DNA of 14,730 nucleotides from Thiotrichales bacterium (GTDB taxonomy: Bacteria; Pseudomonadota; Gammaproteobacteria; Francisellales; CACEW01). The notes under the pieces are model-generated. The model did no database searches. It was not told the origin of the DNA and saw only the letters and a list, made by a program, of their open reading frames with translations. Positions 6,908-14,582 of this stretch are shown here, in pieces; position 1 is the stretch's first letter; each line of letters begins with the position of its first letter. The position numbers were made by a program, and so were the translations under genes. The DNA is taken from assembly GCA_947476405.1 (NCBI GenBank), contig CANJQG010000047.1:1-14730 (forward strand), given 5' to 3'.

Positions 6908-9900
6908 ATGCGCGATAAACGAATTCGAATTTTAACCGATGATGAAATGGACGCGCTCTATTCACGCCCACAGTTTACGGATGAGGAACGGGCGTATTTT
7001 TTTGAACTCAATCATGATGAGGAATCATTGCTTGGTGGTGCAGTCAACATTGCCAGGAAAGTATACACCATCATTTTGCTGGGGTACTTCAAGGCCAAGC
7101 AGCAAATTTTTCAGTTTGATCTTGAGGAAGCCAAGGACGATGCTCAATATGTTTTAAAACGCTATTTCTTGGATGAATCCATTGGAAAGACAAGTATTGG
7201 CAGAGAAGCCAGGCGACTGAGCCAACAGTCTGTATTGCAGTTTACGGGCTATCGCATGTATAGCCACAAAGATGATGGAGATATGCTCATTCACAAGGCG
7301 CAGGAATTGTGCCGGATTTCCATTGACCCACTCTTTATTTTTCGCGAGCTGCTAGCCGTCATCGCCCAGCAAAAAATGACTCTGCCTGGTTACACAACCC
7401 TACAAGAGCACATTATTTCAAATGCGCTGCAATTTGAGCAGGCACGCATTTCTGAAATCTTCAAATTAGGATTTTCTGTTGAAAACCGTGAGAAAATATT
7501 TTCTCTTTTTGAACAGTCGGATGGCTTCTATGCCATTACCATTCTTAAAAAAGATCCAAAAAATTTCAGATTGACGGCGATCCGAAAAGAGATTGCGCAG
7601 CATCGCCAATACAGACCTTTGTATGAGATTGCAGCGAGCATTTTGCCAAGCTTGGGCATTTCCAAGAATGCCATTTCATACTACGCAAGCCTGGTTGAGC
7701 ACTATACGGTAAGGGGTCTTAATCGGATGGAGCAGGATCAGAGCTGCCTTTGGCTGCTTTGCTTTATTTATCACCGCTTCCAAAATATGATTGATAATAT
7801 CGCTGCCATGTTTATTTACACCGCCAATCAATACGAGTCGGCAGTTGTCGAAAAAGCCCAGGAGCTTTTTCTAAAACAAGCCATGGAACCATCTGAAAAA
7901 GATTTGAAAATAGCCAAGCTTTTGCGATTTTATACGGATCAATCTATCGCTGAAACTCAACCCTTTGGCACAATCAGAAATAACGCATACGTAATTCTTC
8001 CTGCGTCTAAAATTGATCAAATTGCAGCTGAATTGGAAGATAAAACCCAGAAAGAAAAAAGCTTGAAGGTATTCTACTGGCAGGCAGTAGACTTGCTGTC
8101 AAAAACATATAAGCCACCGCTGCGTGCCTTATTACAAGCGCTTTCTCTAGAAGGTGAGCAGCATAAGGCGTTACAAAAAGCTTGTAAATTTTTACAGGCT
8201 GGACTGGGTTCAGAGCGAGGCCTATCAGGCATCCAAAGTGAGGACTTTCCTCAACAGTTTATGGGCGTACATGTCAAAGACTTTATCTACGATACAGCGA
8301 CCAAAAATTTGAATTTGAATCGCTACGAATATGAGTGTTATCGCCAGGTTGCCAATTCTATCAATGGCCGTTCCTTATTCGTCAACAACAGCAGTCGTTA
8401 TCGTTCTCTAGATTCAGAGCTATTGCAAAACTGGCAACAAAATAAATCAGCCGTGCTCAAAAAGGTGAATAGGCCATTGCTGAATTTCCCGCTTCAGCAA
8501 TTTATTGATGAAAAGGCGAAGCCGCTTGATGATAAAATCATTTTGATCAATGAGGCGATTAACAACGGTGAGAATGCTTATTTAAAAGTGAAATTACAAC
8601 AAGATGGCTCCAAAATCTGGACGTTGCCGTATACAAAAAAATCAGAGGACTTAAACAATCCATTTTATGAAAAGCTCCCGCCAGTCAATATTATTCGCGT
8701 GCTACAATTTGTAAACCAAAACACACAGTTCATGCGAGAGTTCACCCATATCAAGCCACACTATGCCAAATCTAGACAAGATGAGCTATCGATTTACGGC
8801 TTCTTGATTGCCAATGGCACCAATCTTGGCATCATGAAAATGGCAGGCCTGTGTGACTGCCCTTTGTCTAGCCTTGAAACAACAGACAAAAATTTTATCA
8901 GACTTGCCACTTTAAGAGCGGCCAATGATGTGGTGAGTAATCATATCGCAAAATTATCTATTTTTCGACATTGGAATATCAATCCTAATCTGCTTCACGC
9001 AAGTTTAGATGGTACAAAAATATCAACCGAACGGGAGACGCTATTATCACGATACTCACCCAAATATTTTGGCTTAGATAAAGGGTGTGTGGACTATTTA
9101 CTAAATGCAAACCATGTTCCAATTAATGCCATGGTCATTGGCGCCAATGAACATGAAAGTCATTTTTTATTCGATCTTATTTACAACAACACTTCTGAGA
9201 TCCAGCCAGATATTTTTTCAACCGATACCGAAGGGAGCAATCAGCTTAATTTCTTGCTGCTGCATTTGATTGAAAAGCTCTACGCCCCACGATATCGTTC
9301 ATTAAGCACGAAAACTGAATCGATTGTTTCATTCTCATCACCCGAAAAATTCAAAGACTTATTGATCAAGCCCCAGAGGCAGCTGAGTCAAAAACTTATC
9401 CTGAATGAAGAGGATAATATTCAGCATATTTTAGCATCACTTCTGATGGGCGAGACCAAGCAAAGCAATATTGTTGCGAAACTCAGTTCAAAGCAGTTTG
9501 CAAGCCGCACAAAACAAGCCCTCTGGGAGATGAATGCCATTCTGATGACGGATCACTTGCTCAATTCGATCGGGGATGTCGGTTTTCGACAATCAATCCA
9601 AGCAGCCCTAAATCGAGGCGAAGCATATAATCAATTACGTCGGCATGTTGAACGCGTCAACGGCAGATCTATCCGTGGTGTCAACCAATCCGAGGTCATG
9701 GCTTGGAGTGAATGCACCAGATTGCTAACAAATTGCGCGATTTATTATAATGCAGCTCTGCTGAATCGCTTGTTTGAAAAAGCAGAGCGTAATGGAGATG
9801 TCAAATTGTGCGAATTTATTAAGCATCTTTCGCCAGTAGCGTGGACGCATATCAACTTTCAGGGAAAATATGAACTATTTTTGCAGATGGAAGGTGAAGC

Positions 9901-9973
9901 TATTGATCTTGATGCGATGATACTGCATTTTGAAAATTTTAAATTCCAGGGAAATAAATTAATTATATTGTGA
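6908..9973 (+). CDS. tnpA: Tn3-family transposase TnpA, full length
   Basis: This 1021-residue protein carries out replicative transposition by binding the terminal repeats. The N-terminus (ILTDDEMDAL...) resembles the DUF4158-type start of Tn3 transposases. The catalytic DDE domain is intact: Asp701 in SLDGTK, Asp773 in FSTDTEGSNQ, and Glu905 in NRGEAYNQLRRHV, followed by the conserved LLTNCAIYYNAALL helix. Length fits the family (about 960-1020). A stop at 6896-6898 in the same frame makes 6908 the only upstream start; its GAGAAGG site is only one base from the ATG, an unusually tight spacing that may keep expression low. The stop (9971-9973) is 2 bp from the right terminal repeat. It is a different lineage from the transposase fragment at 13830-14582. 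Confidence 0.95.
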   Translation: MRDKRIRILTDDEMDALYSRPQFTDEERAYFFELNHDEESLLGGAVNIARKVYTIILLGYFKAKQQIFQFDLEEAKDDAQYVLKRYFLDESIGKTSIGREARRLSQQSVLQFTGYRMYSHKDDGDMLIHKAQELCRISIDPLFIFRELLAVIAQQKMTLPGYTTLQEHIISNALQFEQARISEIFKLGFSVENREKIFSLFEQSDGFYAITILKKDPKNFRLTAIRKEIAQHRQYRPLYEIAASILPSLGISKNAISYYASLVEHYTVRGLNRMEQDQSCLWLLCFIYHRFQNMIDNIAAMFIYTANQYESAVVEKAQELFLKQAMEPSEKDLKIAKLLRFYTDQSIAETQPFGTIRNNAYVILPASKIDQIAAELEDKTQKEKSLKVFYWQAVDLLSKTYKPPLRALLQALSLEGEQHKALQKACKFLQAGLGSERGLSGIQSEDFPQQFMGVHVKDFIYDTATKNLNLNRYEYECYRQVANSINGRSLFVNNSSRYRSLDSELLQNWQQNKSAVLKKVNRPLLNFPLQQFIDEKAKPLDDKIILINEAINNGENAYLKVKLQQDGSKIWTLPYTKKSEDLNNPFYEKLPPVNIIRVLQFVNQNTQFMREFTHIKPHYAKSRQDELSIYGFLIANGTNLGIMKMAGLCDCPLSSLETTDKNFIRLATLRAANDVVSNHIAKLSIFRHWNINPNLLHASLDGTKISTERETLLSRYSPKYFGLDKGCVDYLLNANHVPINAMVIGANEHESHFLFDLIYNNTSEIQPDIFSTDTEGSNQLNFLLLHLIEKLYAPRYRSLSTKTESIVSFSSPEKFKDLLIKPQRQLSQKLILNEEDNIQHILASLLMGETKQSNIVAKLSSKQFASRTKQALWEMNAILMTDHLLNSIGDVGFRQSIQAALNRGEAYNQLRRHVERVNGRSIRGVNQSEVMAWSECTRLLTNCAIYYNAALLNRLFEKAERNGDVKLCEFIKHLSPVAWTHINFQGKYELFLQMEGEAIDLDAMILHFENFKFQGNKLIIL

Positions 9974-9975
9974 GC

Positions 9976-10020
9976 ATTTTCCGATCGAGCACTTTCGGGG
10001 CGCTGCTCAAAGAACCCCAT
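9976..10020 (-). repeat. Right terminal inverted repeat of the Tn3-family element
   Basis: Exact reverse complement of 4657-4701. The element proper ends at the CCCC (10015-10018). The following bases (ATCTT) differ from the left flank (ATAAT), so there is no 5-bp target duplication. Confidence 0.95.
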
Positions 10021-10032
10021 CTTATGATTATA

Positions 10033-10147
10033 GCAAAAAAGTAGCTCGTAAGCAATGCATTAATAAAATTAAAGGCGGCAAGAATATGTTTGCATGCTAT
10101 TGATCTTTATTGTTTTTGGTATACTAAGCTTACGAGCTACTTTTTGC
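10033..10147. repeat. 115-bp segment bounded by ~20-bp inverted repeats
   Basis: GCAAAAA(A)GTAGCTCGTAAGC at 10033-10053 is repeated inverted at 10128-10147, differing only by one extra A. The 74-bp interior is AT-rich and non-coding. It starts 14 bp from the transposon's right end. The form resembles a small non-autonomous element (MITE-like) or a long cruciform; no clear target duplication is visible. A role as an RNA structure cannot be excluded. Confidence 0.6.
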
Positions 10148-10151
10148 GAGA

Positions 10152-10207
10152 CAATACGGTAAAGTGAAAATTACGGCCTGCGGAGATTTTTGTCCCAGAC
10201 CGTATTG
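10152..10207 (-). terminator. Terminator-like hairpin with an alternative pairing
   Basis: Downstream of the membrane-protein gene on the minus strand, TACGGTCTG (10204-10196) pairs with CAGGCCGTA (10180-10172) with one G-T pair; GGGA/TCTCC can extend the stem, and ATTTTCACTTT follows, as in an intrinsic terminator. The same 5' segment, as CAATACGGT (10207-10199), can instead pair perfectly with ACCGTATTG (10160-10152). The two pairings exclude each other. Confidence 0.5.
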
Positions 10208-10234
10208 CCATCACAAATCGTTGGGGCTTTGGAG

Positions 10235-10903
10235 TTACTTCAATTGATCATACAATCGTTGCTCATTGGCAGCTTCAACCCTTTTATTTGCATTGTGATT
10301 AATCGATTGCATGAATATAAACGATCCAATCATAAAAAAAGAGCCATAATAGGTTGCTAAATCTGAATTCAGAAATCTGAAAAGCGTAGTGGGGAATATA
10401 AACGCACCTATTAAAAACAACCCGATGTACACCAGCCGATCCCACAACCCATAAAAATCTTCAAACAAGGCGCTATGAATCTCGAGAGAATGATATAAGG
10501 TAGCGAAAAACAATGTCCCCGTAACCAAGAACATCAATATCAAGCTTACCCAACTTTCAAAATCGCCATTAAAAAAGTTGCTCGCCTGATAGTCGCCGAA
10601 ATAAACTGTACTTGCAAAAAATGGGACAAGTACACAAAATATTATAACATTTCCTAAGAGTTGCGCAAAAAACTTACTATCCTCATCTCTGCCCAGGGAT
10701 AATGGCTCATAATAAAGCATCAGCCCAAATGCACTTAGCCAAAGAGGAAGAATAACTGACAGTTCTGAAAACCACCAAATCAACCCTTCAAACTGAGAAG
10801 TAAATTGCCCCGGGTAAGTCAAATACGTTCTATAGATAAAAAGAGCTTCCAAAAGAAGCAACCCACCTACTATCCACTGCCATGGTTTTATATTTTTTAA
10901 CAT
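10235..10903 (-). CDS. Six-helix integral membrane protein, unknown function
   Basis: The protein has 222 residues from the chosen start and about six transmembrane helices (near residues 10-26, 43-65, 80-103, 119-140, 159-176, 186-202 counted from the first Met). The C-terminal ~20 residues are charged and likely cytoplasmic. Two ATG codons are adjacent; the second (10903) is preferred because AAGGAG (10909-10914) is 5 bases from it but only 2 from the first. Acidic loops (GRDEDSK, EIHSALFEDF) lie between helices. I do not recognise the family. It is transcribed divergently from umuDC across a 150-bp spacer and faces the transposon, with a terminator-like structure after it. Confidence 0.75.
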   Translation of the reverse strand: MLKNIKPWQWIVGGLLLLEALFIYRTYLTYPGQFTSQFEGLIWWFSELSVILPLWLSAFGLMLYYEPLSLGRDEDSKFFAQLLGNVIIFCVLVPFFASTVYFGDYQASNFFNGDFESWVSLILMFLVTGTLFFATLYHSLEIHSALFEDFYGLWDRLVYIGLFLIGAFIFPTTLFRFLNSDLATYYGSFFMIGSFIFMQSINHNANKRVEAANEQRLYDQLK

Positions 10904-10997
10904 CATAACTCCTTAATTTTTGATTAGCTCCCCTTTTGTTCTCACTGTATCAAATTATTTTCATCACTGCAATCATCTCTTGAATTTTTCTCAACCA

Positions 10998-11026
10998 TTG
11001 ACAGATTCATCAAAGACGCTTATCAT
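10998..11026 (+). promoter_or_regulatory. Strong sigma70-type promoter of umuDC
   Basis: TTGACA (10998-11003) and TATCAT (11021-11026) are 17 bp apart, so transcription should start near 11033, about 27 bp before the umuD ATG. No CTGT-N8-ACAG LexA box overlaps it. A small dyad TTGA-N7-TCAA (10980-10994) abuts the -35 box and TAATTAATTA (11039-11048) lies just past the start; either could be an operator. No Shine-Dalgarno sequence precedes the ATG. Confidence 0.72.
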
Positions 11027-11059
11027 TTATCGTAACAATAATTAATTAAAATACAATCA

Positions 11060-11584
11060 ATGGCTAATACAACGAAAACTTTTCTCCCTGGACGACCAAC
11101 AAACTCGGGTAAATTTGGCTGCCCCACTAAAGTAATTCGAGTACCTATTGATCGCGTTGCAGAGATCTATGAATACTTGGAAAGCGAACCCTTACAACTT
11201 CCACTGTATCTATCAAAAGTCCCTGCAGGTTTTCCCTCTCCTGCTGAAGATTATGTCGACAAACGGATTGACCTCAATAAATTTCTTGTTCAGAAACCTG
11301 CAGCAACACATATTATTAGAGTCAGCGGGGACAGCATGATCAATGTGGGCATTTTTCCTGGTGACTTGCTTATTGTTGATCGATCAATTGAAGCAACACA
11401 CAATAAAATCGTCATTGCGGTACTTGACGGTGAAATCACAGTTAAACGTTTATACAAACAAGATAACATCATCAGATTACTTGCAGAAAATGATGCTTAT
11501 GCGCCTATTGAAATAAAAGGTGATCTTGAAATATGGGGTGTTGTTCAGCATGTGATCCACTCTTTTACATCCACGAGTATTTAG
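11060..11584 (+). CDS. umuD: UmuD-type translesion polymerase accessory protein, with N-terminal extension
   Basis: This 174-residue S24-family protein self-cleaves on RecA filaments to give UmuD', a subunit of DNA polymerase V. The catalytic pair is present: Ser92 in SGDSMI and Lys129 in TVKRLY. The cleavage site is VPA56-G57FPSPAEDYVDKRIDLN, with Ala-Gly rather than the Cys-Gly of E. coli UmuD. E. coli UmuD has 24 residues before the cut; here there are 56, including a GRP turn (residues 11-13), basic KFGCPTKVIRVP and a helix (DRVAEIYEYL), which looks like a small DNA-binding or partner-binding segment. The stop TAG abuts the umuC ATG. Regulation by the N-terminal part is inference. Confidence 0.93.
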   Translation: MANTTKTFLPGRPTNSGKFGCPTKVIRVPIDRVAEIYEYLESEPLQLPLYLSKVPAGFPSPAEDYVDKRIDLNKFLVQKPAATHIIRVSGDSMINVGIFPGDLLIVDRSIEATHNKIVIAVLDGEITVKRLYKQDNIIRLLAENDAYAPIEIKGDLEIWGVVQHVIHSFTSTSI

Positions 11585-12841
11585 ATGCCTATTTTTGGGC
11601 TTGTTGATTGCAATAACTTCTACGTCTCCTGTGAGCGAGTTTTTAATCCAAAACTTAAAAATACTCCGGTGATTGTATTATCTGGCAACGACGGATGTGT
11701 CATTGCTCGATCCAATGAGGCAAAAGCTTTAGGAATCAAAATGGGTGAGCCATACTTTCAAATAAAGGATGCAGTTAAACAAGGAAATATAAAGGTTTTT
11801 TCATCAAACTTTTCACTCTATGGCGATATGTCTGCAAGAATCATGAGCACTTTAGGTGAGTGCTCAACTGCTATGGAGATTTACTCAATTGATGAAGCCT
11901 TCTTGAATTTTGATGGCTACCCCGACCTGATGAATTACACTAAAAAAATTAGAGCCAAAGTCATCCAATGGACAGGTGTTCCCGTATCAATTGGTGTGGG
12001 GGAAACAAAGACTATTGCTAAACTTGCCAATTTTGTTGCAAAAAAATATAGTCGATCTGGCGTTTATAGCCTTTTAGACTCCGATGTCAGAGCAAGAGCC
12101 TATAAAAAAATTATGATCGACGAAGTCTGGGGAATTGGACGTAAAATTTCAAAACGCTTAAATGCGTTGGATGTTTACACTATTGAAGATTTCATGGGCT
12201 TTAATCCCGCCGTACTCCGCAAAGAGTTTAGCGTCTCACTATTAAAAACACAAAATGAGCTAAACGGGGTTTCTTGCATCAAATTAGATGAAATAACCGC
12301 AGAGGCAAAATCCATGACATCATCAAGAAGTTTTGGCAAAAAAGTAATGGAGCTGGACGATCTGAGAGCCGCCATCACCATGCATATTTCAAAAATTGCT
12401 CAAAAACTCCGGCAGCAAAAATTGGCGGTGCGTGAGCTGTATATTTACGCCTGCAGCAATCGATTCGAAAAAACTGATAGTCCCTGGAATTTTGCCTGCA
12501 CAGTAAGCCTCCCTTTCGCCACAAATTCAACCGCATCTTTATTAAGAGTAGCACTTAGTGGGATAGACTCCATTTTTAAGGAAGGGGTGGCATATAAGAA
12601 AGCTGGGGTTTTGGCTGCAGAGCTTCTTCCTGAAGGAATGTATGTGCAGGATCTATTCACGCCCGAAGAAGATCCCAAGCTACAAAAAATTTCGATACTC
12701 GTCGATCAGATTAATGCAAAGTTTGGTCGTAATCAGCTTTTTCATGGCTCATTAGGCACAACCAGGGACTGGCTACCAAAAGACCTATTTCGTTCTCCAT
12801 GTTTTACCACTGATTTAAACCAACTCCTTAAAGCATATTGA
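11585..12841 (+). CDS. umuC: DNA polymerase V catalytic subunit UmuC (Y family)
   Basis: This 418-residue Y-family DNA polymerase copies damaged templates and causes SOS-type mutagenesis when complexed with UmuD'. The metal-binding residues are intact: Asp8 in GLVDCNNFYVSCER, and Asp103-Glu104 in YSIDEAFL. Further hallmarks are the DGCVIARSNEAKALGI palm/fingers segment, VSIGVGETKTIAKLANFVAKK, the VWGIGRKISKRL helix-hairpin-helix (near residues 182-193) and the little-finger/C-terminal domain ending GRNQLFHGSLG and TRDWLPK. VQDLF (354-358) occupies the place of the beta-clamp motif. Length equals the usual ~420. It starts at the base after the umuD stop, so translation is coupled; no separate ribosome site is apparent. 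Confidence 0.96.
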   Translation: MPIFGLVDCNNFYVSCERVFNPKLKNTPVIVLSGNDGCVIARSNEAKALGIKMGEPYFQIKDAVKQGNIKVFSSNFSLYGDMSARIMSTLGECSTAMEIYSIDEAFLNFDGYPDLMNYTKKIRAKVIQWTGVPVSIGVGETKTIAKLANFVAKKYSRSGVYSLLDSDVRARAYKKIMIDEVWGIGRKISKRLNALDVYTIEDFMGFNPAVLRKEFSVSLLKTQNELNGVSCIKLDEITAEAKSMTSSRSFGKKVMELDDLRAAITMHISKIAQKLRQQKLAVRELYIYACSNRFEKTDSPWNFACTVSLPFATNSTASLLRVALSGIDSIFKEGVAYKKAGVLAAELLPEGMYVQDLFTPEEDPKLQKISILVDQINAKFGRNQLFHGSLGTTRDWLPKDLFRSPCFTTDLNQLLKAY

Positions 12842-13007
12842 GCATTAATTTAAAAAATGTAACATTATGATTTTTAATACAAAAAATAAAATCAACTCAT
12901 TCACGTCATCTGGATTTAACTATTCCCACGGCTCCTAATGTGCAATACAGTAAGCTCCGCAAGGCAATGAGATCTTGCAAAACATTAATCAAACAAAGGA
13001 CATAACC

Positions 13008-13121
13008 ATGACAGATATTCAAAGTGAAATATTGAGCTATTTTGGCACATCAGACACAATCTGGCCCGACACTACGGAACGTGCGATAACTCCGGAGATG
13101 AGTGCTTTATGCTCTAAATAG
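13008..13121 (+). pseudogene. Start of an unknown gene cut by a transposon end
   Basis: AAAGGA (12995-13000) and an ATG at 13008 begin the peptide MTDIQSEILSYFGTSDTIW. From 13063 the frame enters the terminal repeat of the downstream element and stops at TAG 13119-13121, so the last ~18 residues come from transposon sequence. The native part is too short to name; the opening helix would suit a small DNA-binding protein, but that is guesswork. The preceding spacer 12842-13007 shows nothing recognisable. Confidence 0.4.
13063..13102 (+). repeat. Terminal repeat copy 1 of the second Tn3-type element
   Basis: The 40 bases match 14583-14622 at 33 positions, both beginning GGCCCGAC and in the same orientation. 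GAC(G/A)CTACGGAAC recalls the GACGCT..GGAAC core of the Tn3 terminal repeat. The repeat lies 12 bp from the integrase stop, the expected place for the end of the element. Confidence 0.7.
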
Positions 13122-13824
13122 GAAATTTCTCAATTACATTATCATACTCAACTTGCGCATCGCCAATAGATAATTTTGAATAAATTTCCAAAGATTGCCT
13201 GCTTTCATGCCCCGAATAAGGCTGAATCATGGCGTCGTCAATCCCTTGTTTTTTCAACCATGTAAACAGAAAGTGCCTAAGCGTGTGCGGTGAAATTGAG
13301 TACTCCATTCCTGCTGCTTTTGTATAGATGGCCAAGATTTTTCTGATCCCCCGATCGGTGTAAGGTTTCTTCCACGAAGATTCAAATAAATGACTTCCTC
13401 CCTTAGCCTGGACTCCATGTGCGTGCATCGCTAAAATTTCTTTAAAGTCATTTGGAAACGGAACTATCCTATCTTTTTTGCCTTTTCCTTCTGTTATGCG
13501 GATCTGGCACCGATCGAAATCTAACTCCGACAACTTGATCTTAATCAGTTCGCTGACTCGCACCCCCGTGTATAGAAGCGTCTTAATCATGACAACATGA
13601 TTCATTTTGCGTGCTTTCCAGACTACCTCATAGTATTTTTGGATTTCTGCTTCGGTCGGTACAATAGGGAGTTTTTTTGAGTGATGAGTGACCTCCACTT
13701 GTAGCTCTCGACGTAAGTGCCTAAACAGCTCTCGAAGATAATCATAATCTGGCTTTTCAGCCCTGAGTGTTTTGGCGATCAGTTTTGCTTTTTGGCCAAC
13801 AGGTGTTCGTTTAATCTCGTCCAT
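13114..13824 (-). CDS. Transposon-associated tyrosine recombinase/integrase
   Basis: This 236-residue tyrosine recombinase has all catalytic residues: Arg89 in TGVRVSEL, Lys114 in EGKGKKDR, His180 and Arg183 in PHTLRH, His206 in YSGH and the nucleophile Tyr215 in LEIYSKL. The N-terminal DNA-binding part before the catalytic domain is short (~55 residues), lacking most of the usual core-binding bundle, yet the protein seems complete. Proteins of this type sit beside Tn3-family transposases, where they could resolve cointegrates or move short integrable segments; the exact site is unknown. Translation probably couples to tnpA: its stop is 5 bp upstream and the AAGGAG site lies inside the last tnpA codons. 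Confidence 0.88.
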   Translation of the reverse strand: MDEIKRTPVGQKAKLIAKTLRAEKPDYDYLRELFRHLRRELQVEVTHHSKKLPIVPTEAEIQKYYEVVWKARKMNHVVMIKTLLYTGVRVSELIKIKLSELDFDRCQIRITEGKGKKDRIVPFPNDFKEILAMHAHGVQAKGGSHLFESSWKKPYTDRGIRKILAIYTKAAGMEYSISPHTLRHFLFTWLKKQGIDDAMIQPYSGHESRQSLEIYSKLSIGDAQVEYDNVIEKFPI

Positions 13825-13829
13825 TTTAT

Positions 13830-14582
13830 TTATGCTCCTTCATGTTTGGATTGAATCATTTCAAAGTTAATGCGGGTTTCAAAATCCAGCGGAAATAAAC
13901 CATATGGATTGATATGCCCATAGATGGATGGCGTCAAAGATCGCCTATCCGCTTCTGTGAGAAGACTTTCCCATTTTGAATCAGAGAGCGCTGACTGAAT
14001 GATCATCGTGTTAATATAGACCATGCACACTTGCAACAGGTGAAAGCATGCAATTGAAAGCTCTTGATCATCTTTATTATTTGTCGATATTTCACCGAGC
14101 TTACCGTAAAAAATAAATCCGACTGTACTGTTGACCATTTCAACCACATTGAGAGATTCGTGAATCTCAATCCTTAGCTCTTCTGAGGCCAGGTATTTAC
14201 ATAAAAAAATAGTCTTTTCAGCTTTGCCAATTTCCATCAGTGCCTTAAAAACCGGGTGATTGTAGTTGTCTCGACTGAATTTCTTAATCAGTACATCCGG
14301 CTCAACCATGCCTAACTTCAACGCAACAAGATGCTTCACAACTTCATCATAATGATCACGAGGATGTTTCCAGTTAATTGCGCCTTTTAGAATAGGCGTT
14401 AAATTTGGATAAAGATCTTTTTTTGCACTTGAAGAGTAAAACAGCTTTTGCTTGTTCAAATTCTTTAAACGGGGTAACAAAGCAAGCGATAGAAGCGATG
14501 CCAGAGCAAAACCCAGAACACTTTGGCCATGGGTATCCATGTAGAGCTTATTCATCTCCATCTGTGTGTCATGCTGTAAAAA
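13830..14582 (-). pseudogene. C-terminal fragment of a Tn3-family transposase
   Basis: The open frame holds about 243-250 residues corresponding to the C-terminal part of a ~1000-residue Tn3 transposase. It starts just before the second catalytic Asp (Asp9 in YMDTHGQS) and keeps the catalytic Glu (Glu141 in LNVVE), plus family landmarks KTIFLCKYL, FIFYGKLGEI, LLQVCMVYINT and LTPSIYGHINPYGLFPLDFETRINFE. The first Asp and the whole N-terminus are missing. The Met at 14561 is internal, not a genuine start: the frame continues upstream (FLQHDTQ) to 14582, where a transposon end begins. It belongs to a different subgroup from the intact TnpA at 6908 (DTHGQS versus DTEGSN around the second Asp). 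The fragment is not functional. Confidence 0.9.

Larger units (their letters stand above)
4659..10018. mobile_element. Tn3-family transposon (5.36 kb) with two exported passenger proteins
   Basis: The element runs from the GGGG at 4659 to the CCCC at 10018. Its ends are perfect inverted repeats (45 bp identical including the outer AT; the 5' GGGG start is typical of the family). Contents from left: a relic of a tnpA tail, three palindromes, a secreted passenger protein, a passenger lipoprotein, a serine resolvase, a candidate res region, and a full-length TnpA whose stop lies 2 bp from the right repeat. The 5-bp flanks (ATAAT left, ATCTT right) are not a target duplication, and the target gene does not resume on the right. 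TnpA and TnpR look intact, so the element may still be active. Confidence 0.93.
13063..14582. mobile_element. Truncated second Tn3-family element (int plus 3' part of tnpA)
   Basis: The remnant is bounded on the left by a terminal repeat (13063-13102) and on the right by the point where tnpA is cut at a second terminal repeat (14583). It retains a tyrosine recombinase and the C-terminal third of a transposase in one minus-strand operon. It lacks the transposase N-terminus and its own right end, so it cannot transpose by itself. Confidence 0.75.

Noticed and set aside
6756..6971. Minus-strand open frame across the tnpR-tnpA spacer, and other open frames antisense to tnpR, tnpA, umuC and the propeller gene
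   Set aside because: They overlap well-supported genes or the res region, lack ribosome sites and have no recognisable domains.
4654..10023. 5-bp target duplication around the transposon
   Set aside because: ATAAT and ATCTT agree at only three positions; shifting the boundary by one or two bases does not give a match.
10033..10207. Integron attC-like site made of nested inverted repeats
   Set aside because: The GTTRRRY/RYYYAAC core pair is absent at the arm ends and there is no integron integrase or cassette pattern.
10936..10960. LexA box near umuD (CTGT at ~10946)
   Set aside because: CTGT is followed after 8 bases by ATTT instead of ACAG, and it lies far upstream of the promoter.
6908..14582. 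The two transposases being copies of the same element
   Set aside because: Sequence around the second Asp and the C-terminus differ strongly, and their terminal repeats (GGGGTTCT... versus GGCCCGAC...) are unrelated.
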